A stretch of DNA of 64,000 nucleotides from Clostridiales bacterium (GTDB taxonomy: Bacteria > Bacillota > Dethiobacteria > Dethiobacterales > Dethiobacteraceae), in assembly GCA_018335855.1 (NCBI GenBank), contig JAGXRM010000026.1, forward strand, positions 42,303 to 106,302, given 5' to 3'. Made by a program: the position numbers and the translations under genes. The notes under the pieces were generated by a model, which saw only the letters and a program-made list of their open reading frames with translations, was not told the origin of the DNA and searched no databases. Every line of letters begins with the position of its first letter. The first letter of the stretch is position 1. Below are positions 24,713 through 33,251 of this stretch, piece by piece.

Positions 24713-26248
24713 ATGTTAGCCAGAGTCAGTGGCTGTACTGTGGTCGGTATTGAGGGAAGAACTGTGGACGTGGAAGTCTTTTTGTCTTCTCAGTTGCCCA
24801 GTTTTGATATCGTTGGTCTTCCTGATGCTGCAGTCCGGGAAGCCAAAGACAGAGTCCGCGCCGCAGTTAAAAACAGTGCTTTGGATTTTCCGCAGCAACG
24901 AATTGTTGTGAACCTGGCACCCGCTGATTTAAAAAAGGAAGGGCCGCAGTTGGATTTAGCACTTGCTATTGGAATATTGCAGGCCAGCGGCCAGTTGGAG
25001 GCAAGTGGAAAGCAGACAGCTATCTTGGGCGAGTTGGCCCTTGACGGATCGCTGCGTCCGGTACGTGGAGTTTTACCCATGGTATTGGCCGCGCGGGATG
25101 CAGGGATTCGTTCTGTTCTCCTGCCTGTGGAAAACGGAACAGAAGCTTCTCTGGTAGGTGAGATGGAGATAAATTGTGCAGCCTCTTTGGGAGAATCGGT
25201 CGCAGTTTTAAGCGGCAGAGCGAAAGCTCGTCCCGTTCCGCCGAAGGCGTATGCAGTAAATATGACAGAAGCGGATTTAGCTCAGGTCAAAGGACAGGAA
25301 GGAGCAAAGCGTGCGCTGGAAGTGGCGGCAGCCGGCGGGCACAGTTTGCTGATGACTGGTCCCCCGGGTAGCGGGAAAACCATGCTTGCCCGTTGCATGC
25401 CTGGCATACTGCCCCCTCTGAATGAAGAGGAAAGCCTGGAGACGACAAAGATCTACAGTGCTGCCGGGTATCTCAAAAACACCGGGGCATTGCTTAACCA
25501 TAGACCGTTCCGCAGCCCGCATCATACTATTTCCAGCCCTGCCCTATGCGGAGGCGGGAAGCATCCCCGTCCCGGTGAAGTAAGTTTAAGCCATAACGGT
25601 GTTTTGTTTCTTGACGAATTGCCTGAGTTTCGCCGTGAAACACTGGAGGTACTGCGTCAACCGTTGGAAGAAGGGACGGTTACAGTGGCCCGGCTTCAGG
25701 GAACGTACACATATCCTGCCCGTTTTATGCTGCTGGCGTCCATGAACCCCTGCCCTTGCGGACTGTTGTCAGATCCAGCCGTGCAGTGTGTTTGCAGTTC
25801 CTGGCAGGTCCAGCGCTACCGGCATAAAATATCAGGCCCACTGCTTGACCGGATGGATCTGTTTATTGAAGTTCCGCGACTCCGTTATGAGGAAGTAACG
25901 TGCGGTAGGTCCAGTGAGCCGTCCTCTGCGGTAGCCGCTCGTGTACAGGGGGCCCGTGAGCTGCAAAGACTGCGCTTTGAAGAAGATGTAATATCACACA
26001 ACGCCCAGATGGGCCCGCAGCATGTACGGCAGTACTGCTTGCTGGATGCGGCAGGGCGGGATCTCATGCGTCACGCGTTTCAAAGGCTGCATTTAAGCGC
26101 CCGTGCCTATGACAGAATTCTTAAAGTAGCAAGAACAATTGCCGACCTTGACGGAGAGAAAAAAATTGCCACCCGGCACCTGGCTGAGGCGGTCGGCTAC
26201 CGGGGCAATAACTTTCACTCCTCGTCACCTGCGTTAGCATTAAGCTAA
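24713..26248 (+). CDS. comM: YifB/ComM family AAA+ ATPase
   Basis: ComM is a hexameric Mg-chelatase-like helicase that promotes branch migration during natural transformation in Gram-negatives; its role in Clostridia is unclear. The N-terminal ChlI domain starts MLARVSGCTVVGIEGRTVDV. Walker A GPPGSGKTMLAR lies near residue 215 and Walker B VLFLDELPEF near 298, with a C-terminal Mg-chelatase domain ending in HLAEAVGYR. ATG 24713 follows TGGAGGT. Its stop is one base from the stop of the convergent glycosyltransferase, with no terminator between. Confidence 0.94.
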   Translation: MLARVSGCTVVGIEGRTVDVEVFLSSQLPSFDIVGLPDAAVREAKDRVRAAVKNSALDFPQQRIVVNLAPADLKKEGPQLDLALAIGILQASGQLEASGKQTAILGELALDGSLRPVRGVLPMVLAARDAGIRSVLLPVENGTEASLVGEMEINCAASLGESVAVLSGRAKARPVPPKAYAVNMTEADLAQVKGQEGAKRALEVAAAGGHSLLMTGPPGSGKTMLARCMPGILPPLNEEESLETTKIYSAAGYLKNTGALLNHRPFRSPHHTISSPALCGGGKHPRPGEVSLSHNGVLFLDELPEFRRETLEVLRQPLEEGTVTVARLQGTYTYPARFMLLASMNPCPCGLLSDPAVQCVCSSWQVQRYRHKISGPLLDRMDLFIEVPRLRYEEVTCGRSSEPSSAVAARVQGARELQRLRFEEDVISHNAQMGPQHVRQYCLLDAAGRDLMRHAFQRLHLSARAYDRILKVARTIADLDGEKKIATRHLAEAVGYRGNNFHSSSPALALS

Positions 26249-26249
26249 T

Positions 26250-27233
26250 CTACCCTAACCCCATTTCCCTTATAAACGTATCAACAACAGTTTCCTTGGA
26301 AAACTGTTTAATCGTGTGATGGCGTTTAGGTCTCATTTCCGCCAATGCGATGATTTCTCTCAGGTCATATGGAGCGTATAAATTATCGTAGTGAACGAAT
26401 TCAGGAAAACAGAATGCCCGAGGTGCGATAGGGATAGCACCAAGATAAATGGCTTCAATTAAGGATGCCGGAAGCATATCTGCAATGGCCGTGGTAATCA
26501 CCACCGACGCCTTGGCCAAATTCCTGTGGTATTGATCTTTTGTAGCATTGTGAATAAAATTCAGGCCTATTTGTTCTGCTTCACATAGTAGTGACACCAT
26601 AGACGGACTTTGTTGTTTCATGATTTCGCAATCTGTCCCTGTCAAATGCTGAACCCGAAAACCGCATTTGATCAGCATCCTGGCTATTTCCAATTCCAAT
26701 ACTGGAAGACGTTCTAAGGCAAAGCGCTGGTTAAAAACGATTAAGTCAGGTTCCTTTGCAATCTGTTTGTAAGGCTCATAGATGTCAAAATCGTGGGGGA
26801 AGCCTGTATGAACCACTTTCTTTTTTAGAAAGGGATATGCTCTGAGGACACACCTTTTGCACCAATGGGAAACGGTGAAAATTTTATCGTAGAGTGACAG
26901 CCGGTGACTTTCACGAATATCATTCTCACCCTGTACAAAGATAAGCGGATCAAAATGAAACGTTGTTACCCCAACGACAAGGCCGTATTTACGGCCTTTT
27001 TTGTGAGCAAGTAATTCAATCAGCGGGCTGTGCGCCCAGCTGAAAAACCATTGGTCATCATCACGGCTCTCTATCCGTAAATATTCCCTTAAAGGCATGG
27101 ATGGACCACGCCAGTTGTAAGGGGGAAGTAGGCGAAAGGGAATGCTCCGTCGTACCAGTTCTTCCTGAACAGCCTCTGTAAAATTCCCGGTCCAGTTATC
27201 CTGGCTTTCTTCATAACCGATAAAATATAGCAT
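26250..27233 (-). CDS. putative GT-B glycosyltransferase (tandem paralogue 2)
   Basis: This 327-residue protein is paralogous to the gene upstream. The C-terminal half shows the donor-site layout of GT-B enzymes: VITTAIADMLPASLIEAIYLGAIPIAP, then FPEFVHYDNLYAPYD. No signal peptide is visible, so it is cytoplasmic. The ATG overlaps the stop of the preceding paralogue by one base (TAATG), which suggests coupling and stoichiometric expression. The substrate is unknown; a spore-surface or envelope glycan is an inference from the nearby locus. Confidence 0.68.
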   Translation of the reverse strand: MLYFIGYEESQDNWTGNFTEAVQEELVRRSIPFRLLPPYNWRGPSMPLREYLRIESRDDDQWFFSWAHSPLIELLAHKKGRKYGLVVGVTTFHFDPLIFVQGENDIRESHRLSLYDKIFTVSHWCKRCVLRAYPFLKKKVVHTGFPHDFDIYEPYKQIAKEPDLIVFNQRFALERLPVLELEIARMLIKCGFRVQHLTGTDCEIMKQQSPSMVSLLCEAEQIGLNFIHNATKDQYHRNLAKASVVITTAIADMLPASLIEAIYLGAIPIAPRAFCFPEFVHYDNLYAPYDLREIIALAEMRPKRHHTIKQFSKETVVDTFIREMGLG

Positions 27234-28129
27234 TATTCATCATCCAATGCGGCGAGAATTCTCTGCCAGCAGTTTTCCGGCAGGAAGCGCTCCATAATAT
27301 CAGGAACAGCAGGCGGGGAAGACGCTAACAGTAAAATATGATTCAGATTAAACGGACGGTACAGGTTTTCTTTAGGCAAAAATTCCGGAAAATCTCCGAA
27401 GCAAGGTGCCAAAGTAGTCACACCGAGGGAGGTTGCCTGCAGAAATGAAACGGCGTTGCCCGAGGGTGCAGTCATTATCATGACAGTCGCTTCCGCAAAT
27501 CGGCAAAAATATTCGTCTCTTGTCTCACAGGATATGAATTCCATTCCTCTTTTTTCGCCCTCACGAATGAGCCCGCGTGTATCTGCTGTTATGCCCGGTT
27601 GGTTTTTAATTTCAGTTAAAAAAAGGTGAACGGCCTTATAACCGGTCTGTATTAACAGATCAGCCAGATATACCTCGAATATATGCAGATTCTCTTGGGT
27701 AAAGGCCTGCGTAAAGACAACCCTGTTTTCAGTTTTATTATTTTTACAGAAGGGCAGTAAACCTGATGGATCAAAAGGAGAGGGAGTGACGTAAAGACGG
27801 GATGCAATCTCCGGATGAAGTTGGCTCAACCGCTTTTGAGCCCACAGAGTTTCAACAAATAAGCCGTCGTACAAACAGGGATCAAAGGAAAATCTGGTTG
27901 CCTGTTGAACGACACCATATATTCTTCCCTGCTTAGATGACAAGGTTTTGACAATGGGCAGATGGGCATCAACCAGCACAAAGATATCGTCCCGGCCAGA
28001 CTCGACGGTCTCAATCTCATTCATCGTTGTCTGTGAAAGAGAAATGACGACGGTATCTCTGCCGGCAGCTTCAAAAATCTTCGTATACCCTTCACCAAGC
28101 CCAGGTACTGGTTGAAGAACATAGATCAT
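27233..28129 (-). CDS. putative GT-B glycosyltransferase (tandem paralogue 1)
   Basis: This ~298-residue protein starts at an ATG behind GGAGGACAAA. The C-terminal part VMIMTAPSGNAVSFLQATSLGVTTLAP, then FPEFLPKENLYRPFN aligns with the same region of the downstream paralogue. Both share an N-terminal YFIG/YVLQ strand and a middle 'FDPxxF/Y' segment. The pair looks like an old tandem duplication. I cannot assign donor or acceptor. Confidence 0.65.
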   Translation of the reverse strand: MIYVLQPVPGLGEGYTKIFEAAGRDTVVISLSQTTMNEIETVESGRDDIFVLVDAHLPIVKTLSSKQGRIYGVVQQATRFSFDPCLYDGLFVETLWAQKRLSQLHPEIASRLYVTPSPFDPSGLLPFCKNNKTENRVVFTQAFTQENLHIFEVYLADLLIQTGYKAVHLFLTEIKNQPGITADTRGLIREGEKRGMEFISCETRDEYFCRFAEATVMIMTAPSGNAVSFLQATSLGVTTLAPCFGDFPEFLPKENLYRPFNLNHILLLASSPPAVPDIMERFLPENCWQRILAALDDE

Positions 28130-28305
28130 TTTGTCCTCCACAAGGCTTAAGCCTTTTTAACATACTTATGAAGAACAGGAAACATGAATTCCACTCAGTT
28201 AAAATGAAGTATCATTAGATGACAGTCAGGATTGATTCTTCATGCAGGTAATTCCGGACAAAAGCGCGAATTCAAAGCCTAACTACTAAAAAAGAGGTGT
28301 TCCAG

Positions 28306-28950
28306 ATGATTAACTGTGCGTCTTGTAAAGTGTACATATGTCGTGACGGCGGTGACGATGCGCCGGCATTTTGTCCCGGTACCAGCGAAGATGAAATCAT
28401 TAAGCAGGCTGTTTGCTGTTATCAGGGAGAAGATAACGCCACAGCCCGAACGGCGGCAGTGGTGGAATCCACAGGCTACGGTCAGTGGCCTCGTGTCCGG
28501 GAGATTATGGAATTTGCCAGACGGCTGGACTATCAAAAAATCGGACTGGCTTTTTGTTTGGGGCTACGCGAGGAAGCCCGGATGTTTGCAAAAATATTAG
28601 AGAGCAACGGGTTTGAGGTCGTCTCTGCTATCTGTAAAACCGGTGCGGTGGACAAGGAAGAAATCGGTATCCTGCCCGGGGAAAAACTAAACCCGGATAA
28701 GTTTGAAGCTATATGCAATCCTGCTGCCCAGGCACTGCTTCTTGAAAAAGGGGGAAGTCAGCTTAATGTATTACTCGGTCTCTGTGTGGGACATGACACC
28801 CTTTTTATAAAACACTCTAAGGCTCCTGTCACCGTCCTGGCCGTTAAGGATCGAGTTCTTGCTCATAACCCTCTGGGGGCCCTTTATGCAGGACATTATT
28901 ATCAGAAGAAGCTGATTGGAATTCTCAATACAAAGAAGGAGACCGATTAA
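28306..28950 (+). CDS. DUF1847 family metal-binding protein
   Basis: The 214-residue protein begins with CASCKVYICRDGGDDAPAFCPG, the Cys-rich DUF1847 signature likely to bind a metal. The centre has a Rossmann-like segment (KIGLAFCLGLREEARMFAKILESNGFEV). The C-terminus GLCVGHDTLFIKHSKAPVT is also typical. The role is unknown in the family, which is found in anaerobes. ATG 28306 lies behind AGAGGTG. The last codons (KKETD, stop) lie inside a 34-bp palindrome. Confidence 0.9.
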   Translation: MINCASCKVYICRDGGDDAPAFCPGTSEDEIIKQAVCCYQGEDNATARTAAVVESTGYGQWPRVREIMEFARRLDYQKIGLAFCLGLREEARMFAKILESNGFEVVSAICKTGAVDKEEIGILPGEKLNPDKFEAICNPAAQALLLEKGGSQLNVLLGLCVGHDTLFIKHSKAPVTVLAVKDRVLAHNPLGALYAGHYYQKKLIGILNTKKETD

Positions 28951-28965
28951 TCGGTCTCCTTCTTT
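28932..28965. terminator. 34-bp perfect palindrome, left copy
   Basis: Arms AAAGAAGGAGACCGATT and its exact complement. It encodes the end and stop codon of the DUF1847 gene and forms a hairpin with TTCTTT at the 3' side. Thirty-one bases of it (28935-28965) recur identically at 29102-29132. Confidence 0.85.
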
Positions 28966-29101
28966 CAGATACATCTAACAGGCCGTTCAAAAAGGATGCA
29001 GGACGCGAAGCAAGGAACCCCGGCACCGCAGACGTATTTAATATACGTTGAGGATGCCGGGGTTCTGCGGCGACAAAGTCATGCACCTTTTTCAACGGCC
29101 T
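28966..29101. mobile_element. 136-bp REP/MITE-like element with nested hairpins
   Basis: Terminal inverted arms AGGCCGTTCAAAAAGG (28980-28995) and CCTTTTTCAACGGCCT (29086-29101) differ at one position. Inside are GAACCCCGGCA/TGCCGGGGTTC (29015-29065) and ACGTAT/ATACGT at the tip, so the whole unit folds into one long interrupted hairpin. It is flanked by 31-bp direct repeats. Similar GGCCGTTCAAAAAGG...CAACGGCC repeats are common in clostridial genomes (recalled, not searched). It has no coding capacity. Confidence 0.8.
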
Positions 29102-29132
29102 GAAGGAGACCGATTAATCGGTCTCCTTCTTT
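29102..29132. repeat. 31-bp direct repeat, right copy of the palindrome
   Basis: Identical to 28935-28965 and containing a 28-bp palindrome (29102-29129). It encodes the last codons (KKETD, stop) of the NUDIX gene on the - strand and acts as its terminator hairpin. Confidence 0.85.
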
Positions 29133-29536
29133 GTCAGCTGATTATGTAATTTATCTAATGTTTCGCGGTTATTTTCCCAAAAAAGTGTTTTCCTGGCTTC
29201 TTCATATGACAGCCAGCAGTGCTCAGTATGTTCAAATGAGATTTGAATATCCGGCGGGTTTGCTACCTCGACGGCTAAGACAGAGACACTGCACTTGGTG
29301 CCATTCATATCAATATAGAAAAAGTGCTTGGGATCGGTCACCCGTTCATAGAGTTCTACACCTGTTTCCTCGCCCAATTCACGCAACGCCGCCTCACGGT
29401 TGGTTTCCGGTTCCTCAATAAAGCCGGTCACCGGTTGCCAGTATCCACCTAATTCCTGATTTCTTTTTAGCAACAGATAGCAAGGCTCACCGTTTTGCCA
29501 TTGGTATAAAAAAACCATAATACAGCGACGCGTCAT
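29114..29536 (-). CDS. NUDIX hydrolase, dihydroneopterin-triphosphatase-like
   Basis: The 140-residue protein has a complete NUDIX box G-x5-E-x7-REUxEExGU: GFIEEPETNREAALRELGEETGV fits exactly. It starts at ATG 29536 behind AAGGAG. The layout resembles NudB-type (dATP/dihydroneopterin triphosphate) pyrophosphatases, but substrate cannot be assigned. It is convergent with DUF1847 and ends in the same palindromic sequence. Confidence 0.88.
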   Translation of the reverse strand: MTRRCIMVFLYQWQNGEPCYLLLKRNQELGGYWQPVTGFIEEPETNREAALRELGEETGVELYERVTDPKHFFYIDMNGTKCSVSVLAVEVANPPDIQISFEHTEHCWLSYEEARKTLFWENNRETLDKLHNQLTKKETD

Positions 29537-29712
29537 AATGACCACTCCTTACATATTACTATAACCGGAAAAACGCTTACCGGCAACATTGAATCTAGCT
29601 TTTATCCAGTGCCGGAAGCATACAATTCACACCCAACGTTAACATACTTGCGGAAAAAGGCGTATTCTCCAAGCACTATTCGCAGAAACTAGCGGTGAGA
29701 TGGGGTGAAAAT

Positions 29713-31017
29713 ATGACATATTATGATGCAATTGTTGTCGGTGCCGGTCCTGCCGGTGCGTCAGCGGCGCTTCATATGGCAGTTAACGGTATGCATGTGG
29801 CACTGCTGGAACGTGGTGACTTTCCCGGTAGCAAAAATATGTTCGGCGGTGTGGTATATACCGATCCCACCGCCGAGATTGTCCCTGAGTTTTGGCAGGA
29901 GGCACCGCTTGAACGGGTCATTACCCGGGACAACCTTTGGATGTTAGATAAAGACTCTGCTGTGGAAGTAGGATTTACAGGACTCCGTTTTGCAAAATCG
30001 CCGACGAATAAGAGCTCAGCGCTACGACCCCGCTTTGACCGTTGGTTGGCCGATAAAGCAGTTCAGGCAGGCGCTGTATTGCAAACACAGGCTGTCGTCA
30101 GCGATGTACTCCGCGAAAAGAAAACGTTAGGCCGCGGTGCGGTAAATGGTGTGGTGTTAGAGGACGGGTCTAAAATTCAGGCCGACGTTGTCGTTATTTC
30201 GGAAGGAGTCCGGGCTTCACTGACAAAAAAAACGGGACTTGGCAAAAAAGTTCAGACAAAGGACTTAAGTCTTTGGATTAGGGAAGTTATTTACCTGCCA
30301 ACAGAAAAAATAGAGGACCGGTTTTTGCTGGAGAAGGATGAAGGCGCAGTACTGGCTATTATAGGGTACCCTACAGCACAGATTATAGGCCTGGCCGGAG
30401 TAGTTACTAATCGTGAATCTATTGCTTTATCACTGGGAATGTCGCTGAATAAAATTGTGGACAATCACATAAAATTGCCGGATTTACTGACCCGACTGAA
30501 AGAGCATCCATATGTGAGGCGTTTGGTTCAGGGAGGTAAAACGGAAGGATATTCTGCTCATATGATTCCTATGGGAGGCCCGGCACTCATGCCAAAATTT
30601 TACGATGACGGAATCATGGTAACCGGAGACGCCGCTATTATGATTAGCGGGCGCCGTGGGAGTGACCTGGCAATGCTTACCGGTAAAATGGCAGCGGATA
30701 CCGCAGTTCAGGCTCGGGCAAAACGTGATTTTTCAGCATGTATACTTAAAAATTATGAAATCAAATTAAAAAATAGTTTCTTTATGAAAAATATTCAGGG
30801 TGCTGCAGATACACGTACTTACTTTAATAAGTACGGTGACGCCGACTATTTAATAAATACCGTGGCCAACGAAATGACCTACGAATTTTTCCGAGTCGGT
30901 ACGGAAACGGATGCAGAAAAAATTAAGAAAATGGCCAGCATCGTCAAAGATAAACAGTCTCCTGCAAAAACGCTGAGCGACTTTCTGGCGGGAATGCGTA
31001 ATTGGGGGGTACTCTGA
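29713..31017 (+). CDS. fixC: FixC-type electron-transfer flavoprotein-quinone oxidoreductase
   Basis: The 434-residue FAD enzyme has the dinucleotide motif AIVVGAGPAGASAALHMA at the N-terminus and VTGDAAIMISGRRGSDLAMLTGKMAA at the C-terminal FAD region. FixC/ETF-QO passes electrons between ETF (FixAB) and quinone; with FixABX it can bifurcate. The start is ATG 29713 behind GATGGGGTG. The stop overlaps the fixX start (TGATG). No fixA or fixB lies in the window. Confidence 0.9.
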   Translation: MTYYDAIVVGAGPAGASAALHMAVNGMHVALLERGDFPGSKNMFGGVVYTDPTAEIVPEFWQEAPLERVITRDNLWMLDKDSAVEVGFTGLRFAKSPTNKSSALRPRFDRWLADKAVQAGAVLQTQAVVSDVLREKKTLGRGAVNGVVLEDGSKIQADVVVISEGVRASLTKKTGLGKKVQTKDLSLWIREVIYLPTEKIEDRFLLEKDEGAVLAIIGYPTAQIIGLAGVVTNRESIALSLGMSLNKIVDNHIKLPDLLTRLKEHPYVRRLVQGGKTEGYSAHMIPMGGPALMPKFYDDGIMVTGDAAIMISGRRGSDLAMLTGKMAADTAVQARAKRDFSACILKNYEIKLKNSFFMKNIQGAADTRTYFNKYGDADYLINTVANEMTYEFFRVGTETDAEKIKKMASIVKDKQSPAKTLSDFLAGMRNWGVL

Positions 31018-31289
31018 TGTGTGGTGAAGACTATCTGCGATTTGTGAAAATAGCAGTGGATGAAATTAGCCATATTCATATTCGTGATTCATACCGGTGC
31101 AATATATGCGACGTAAAGCCTTGCACATATGTTTGTCCCTCAGGTGTGTTCTTCTGGAATACAGAGCAGGAACTACTTGATGTAATGTGGCGGCGCTGCG
31201 TAGAATGCGGTGCATGTGAACCGTGCTGTCCCGGCAATATTGAATTGCACCATCCCCGGGGTGGTTTTGGCGTCAGCTATCATGCATAA
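31017..31289 (+). CDS. fixX: ferredoxin-like protein FixX
   Basis: The 90-residue protein has iron-sulfur Cys groups CNICDVKPCTYVCPSG and CVECGACEPCCPG, and ends in the FixX signature HPRGGFGVSY. It is the electron-transfer partner of FixC. The start codon overlaps the fixC stop. Confidence 0.92.
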   Translation: MCGEDYLRFVKIAVDEISHIHIRDSYRCNICDVKPCTYVCPSGVFFWNTEQELLDVMWRRCVECGACEPCCPGNIELHHPRGGFGVSYHA

Positions 31290-31360
31290 GGAGAAGACTG
31301 AGTTTATGCGGATATAGACAACGCCCGATCCGGCGCGGCGGTAAAACAACAGAACTATAA

Positions 31361-31394
31361 TAATGGAGACCGTGGTCACCCACGGTCTCCATTA
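31361..31394. terminator. bidirectional terminator between fixX and the DUF1657 gene
   Basis: TAATGGAGACCGTGG and CCACGGTCTCCATTA form a perfect 15-bp stem with a 4-nt loop; the + side continues with TTTT. Confidence 0.85.
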
Positions 31395-31396
31395 TT

Positions 31397-31609
31397 TTAC
31401 TGTTGCTGTCCCTGATTCATAGGGTTGTTTTCCATAAGGTAATTGAGGCGTCCGTTAAGTTGCTGTATATGACCGTCCATATCCTGGGCCATCTGCTGAA
31501 ACATAGTTTTAGCCATCTGATCTTCTGTGGCCTCAGCATAGGTGGCATAATCGCCCCGGGCACTTTCCGCTGCGGCAATTGCTTTCTTTAAGTCAGAATG
31601 CACTGTCAT
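31397..31609 (-). CDS. DUF1657 family small protein
   Basis: The 70-residue helical protein begins MTVHSDLKKAIAAAESARGDYATYA, the DUF1657 pattern, and ends in a Gln-rich tail. Members occur in spore formers, often near spoVA-type genes, and are presumed spore-related; no spoVA is visible here. RBS AAAGGAGG precedes the ATG. Confidence 0.85.
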   Translation of the reverse strand: MTVHSDLKKAIAAAESARGDYATYAEATEDQMAKTMFQQMAQDMDGHIQQLNGRLNYLMENNPMNQGQQQ

Positions 31610-31764
31610 AAAATAATCCTCCTTTGTTTATGATCTACAACAATAGGTTTTACGTAGCAAGCCTATGTTACTAGTTCCAGTTTCATCCAAGAGAAACCTC
31701 AACAAAAATGGTAAATATGTCTTGACAGGGGATTTTGTCCCATGTTACGCTTAGTATACATACT

Positions 31765-32043
31765 ATGACCGGGAAGAGTAAACGGAACGGAAATTTTTCA
31801 GAGAGCCGGGTTAGGTGTAATTCCGGTAAAAGGACCGCCGTTGAATGGGCCCGTGAGTTGCGGACTGAACAATAATAGTAGGCTCCGCCGGATGTTCCAC
31901 CGTAACGGGAACAGGGTATCGGATGATTGTTTCTGCCTTCACATCCTGTACCTGATAATTTGGTCTGTGTATACTTGCAAACTGCCTGAAGGTGACACCG
32001 CCATCAATGCCTTTCGCTCTAACTGAGCCGGAAGGCATTTTTT
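31765..32043 (+). ncRNA. orphan T-box leader, probably Trp-type, with no gene behind it
   Basis: T-box hallmarks occur in order: the loop-E motif GGGAAGAGTA (31771-31780), AGAGAGCCGG then GTTAGGTGTAATTCCGG (Stem I apex/GNTG-type box), helix strand CCGTT then GAATGG with codon TGG at 31846-31848, and GTGAGTTGCGGACTGAAC. A T-box-like AAGGTGACACCGCC (31989-32002) and a terminator (ATGCCTTTC/GGAAGGCAT plus T-run, to 32043) close it. The expected UGGN bulge reads TGAC, a likely inactivating change. A TTGACA at 31722 lacks a well-spaced -10. Everything downstream is on the - strand, so nothing is regulated. Confidence 0.8.
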
Positions 32044-32127
32044 ATACTGTAGGAAATTATAACGATTTGCATTTGCAAACCGGCAGCGGAATACAGTACT
32101 GCAAAAGCGCGTCTTTTTTGTTCTCCA

Positions 32128-32164
32128 ATAAAAATGAGGGCCATCCTGAAAACAGGGCAGCCCT
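32128..32164 (-). terminator. terminator of the - strand glycosyltransferase
   Basis: AGGGC...CCTG and CAGG...GCCCT form an interrupted stem; on the - strand it runs into ATTTTTATT. Confidence 0.68.
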
Positions 32165-32175
32165 AGCTCGTCTTC

Positions 32176-33165
32176 TCAGTCAAATATCTTATTGTAAATT
32201 TCAATGATACGCGCAGTGTGCGCTTCGTTGTCAAATTCTCTCTTCACCAATTCCCTGCCAAATTTCTGAAGTTGCCGGATATAATTTGTATTTTGCAACA
32301 GTTTTGTCAGGTCAAAAAAAATATCCCGATAACACGGGTCGCTTCCTGAGAGACCACTAACATCAAGAAAACGCTGTTTAGCAGCTTTCTCAGGTGTAAG
32401 AATACCCTGATACGTTCGTCCCAGAATCATAGCTGCGTTACCGGCAGCCATGCCTTCGAGAATTGCCCGACCTGTACCTGCAACGATATCTGTCTGGGAC
32501 AGCAATGGGGCTATCTCATTGGTCCACCCCAGATACTCTGCTGTTTGACTGTTAGGGTTTTTGTTGGCAGCAACATAAAACTCCACATCCTCGAGGAGGT
32601 CTACGGCCTTGCAAAATTGATTGTACCCTTTTTGTTTTGTATGATCCATTCGTGCAATAAAAGCAATTTTTACCGGCTTTTCTTTTACCCCGGGTTTAAA
32701 CTCATTCAGGTCTACTCCGTTTGGGATTATATAGACCTTGTGCGCATATTCGCGCATCGTATCAGCCACCCGTGGTGAAATACAGATTATGAATCTGGCA
32801 TTGCGGAAAAACGGCCGGTATTCCTGCTTGTTTAGGCCCAACCCGTGGCAGGTAACCACATATGGTATACGCAGCTTCTCCGCCAGACTGTTTGCAACAG
32901 GATATGTCAGTGAAGAGTGAGCATGAATTAAGTGAATTTGCTTTCCCTCAATGTGGCGTACGAGCGCGGTGCTGTCTCCAGGCTTAATAATGGCAGCACC
33001 CAGTTCATTCATTGTACCCTTATACATTGCCATGGCCTGATTCGACGGATAACCGTCCATAATCAAAAATGCGTTTATGCCTTGTTTCTTTTGCTCACAG
33101 ACCAGTGAAAAGACATGAGTGGTCTGGCCGGAATAAAAAAATCGGTTTAGATGGAGAACGTTCAC
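32176..33165 (-). CDS. GT4-family glycosyltransferase
   Basis: This ~329-residue GT-B enzyme has the acceptor-side motif HLNRFFYSGQTTHVFSL, HAHSSLTYPVANSLA in the centre, IPNGVDLNEFKPG at the hinge and the donor-side segment GTGRAILEGMAAGNAAMI. It starts at GTG 33165 behind AAAGGGGTGA; a longer frame from 33186 lacks a site. The paralogue at 36531 has the same layout (GHGRALREAMACGN). The product is probably a surface or spore glycan. Confidence 0.85.
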   Translation of the reverse strand: MNVLHLNRFFYSGQTTHVFSLVCEQKKQGINAFLIMDGYPSNQAMAMYKGTMNELGAAIIKPGDSTALVRHIEGKQIHLIHAHSSLTYPVANSLAEKLRIPYVVTCHGLGLNKQEYRPFFRNARFIICISPRVADTMREYAHKVYIIPNGVDLNEFKPGVKEKPVKIAFIARMDHTKQKGYNQFCKAVDLLEDVEFYVAANKNPNSQTAEYLGWTNEIAPLLSQTDIVAGTGRAILEGMAAGNAAMILGRTYQGILTPEKAAKQRFLDVSGLSGSDPCYRDIFFDLTKLLQNTNYIRQLQKFGRELVKREFDNEAHTARIIEIYNKIFD

Positions 33166-33212
33166 GGCTTCACCCCTTTCTTCCATAGTTTATGAGGCAG
33201 AGGTAAAAGAGG

Positions 33213-33249
33213 TGAAAAAAAAATGGAACAGGATGTCCTGTTCCATTTT
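33213..33249 (-). terminator. strong terminator of the CAP gene
   Basis: AAAATGGAACAGGA and TCCTGTTCCATTTT form a perfect 14-bp stem; on the - strand it continues into a long T-run. Confidence 0.88.
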
Positions 33250-33251
33250 AC

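Noticed and set aside
28142..28160. AAGGC-TTAA-GCCTT plus T-run as a terminator
   Set aside because: The stem is only 5 bp and it lies at the start of a - strand gene with no + strand gene upstream.
31841..32026. Short + and - frames inside the T-box region
   Set aside because: They have no ribosome site; the sequence is explained by RNA structure.
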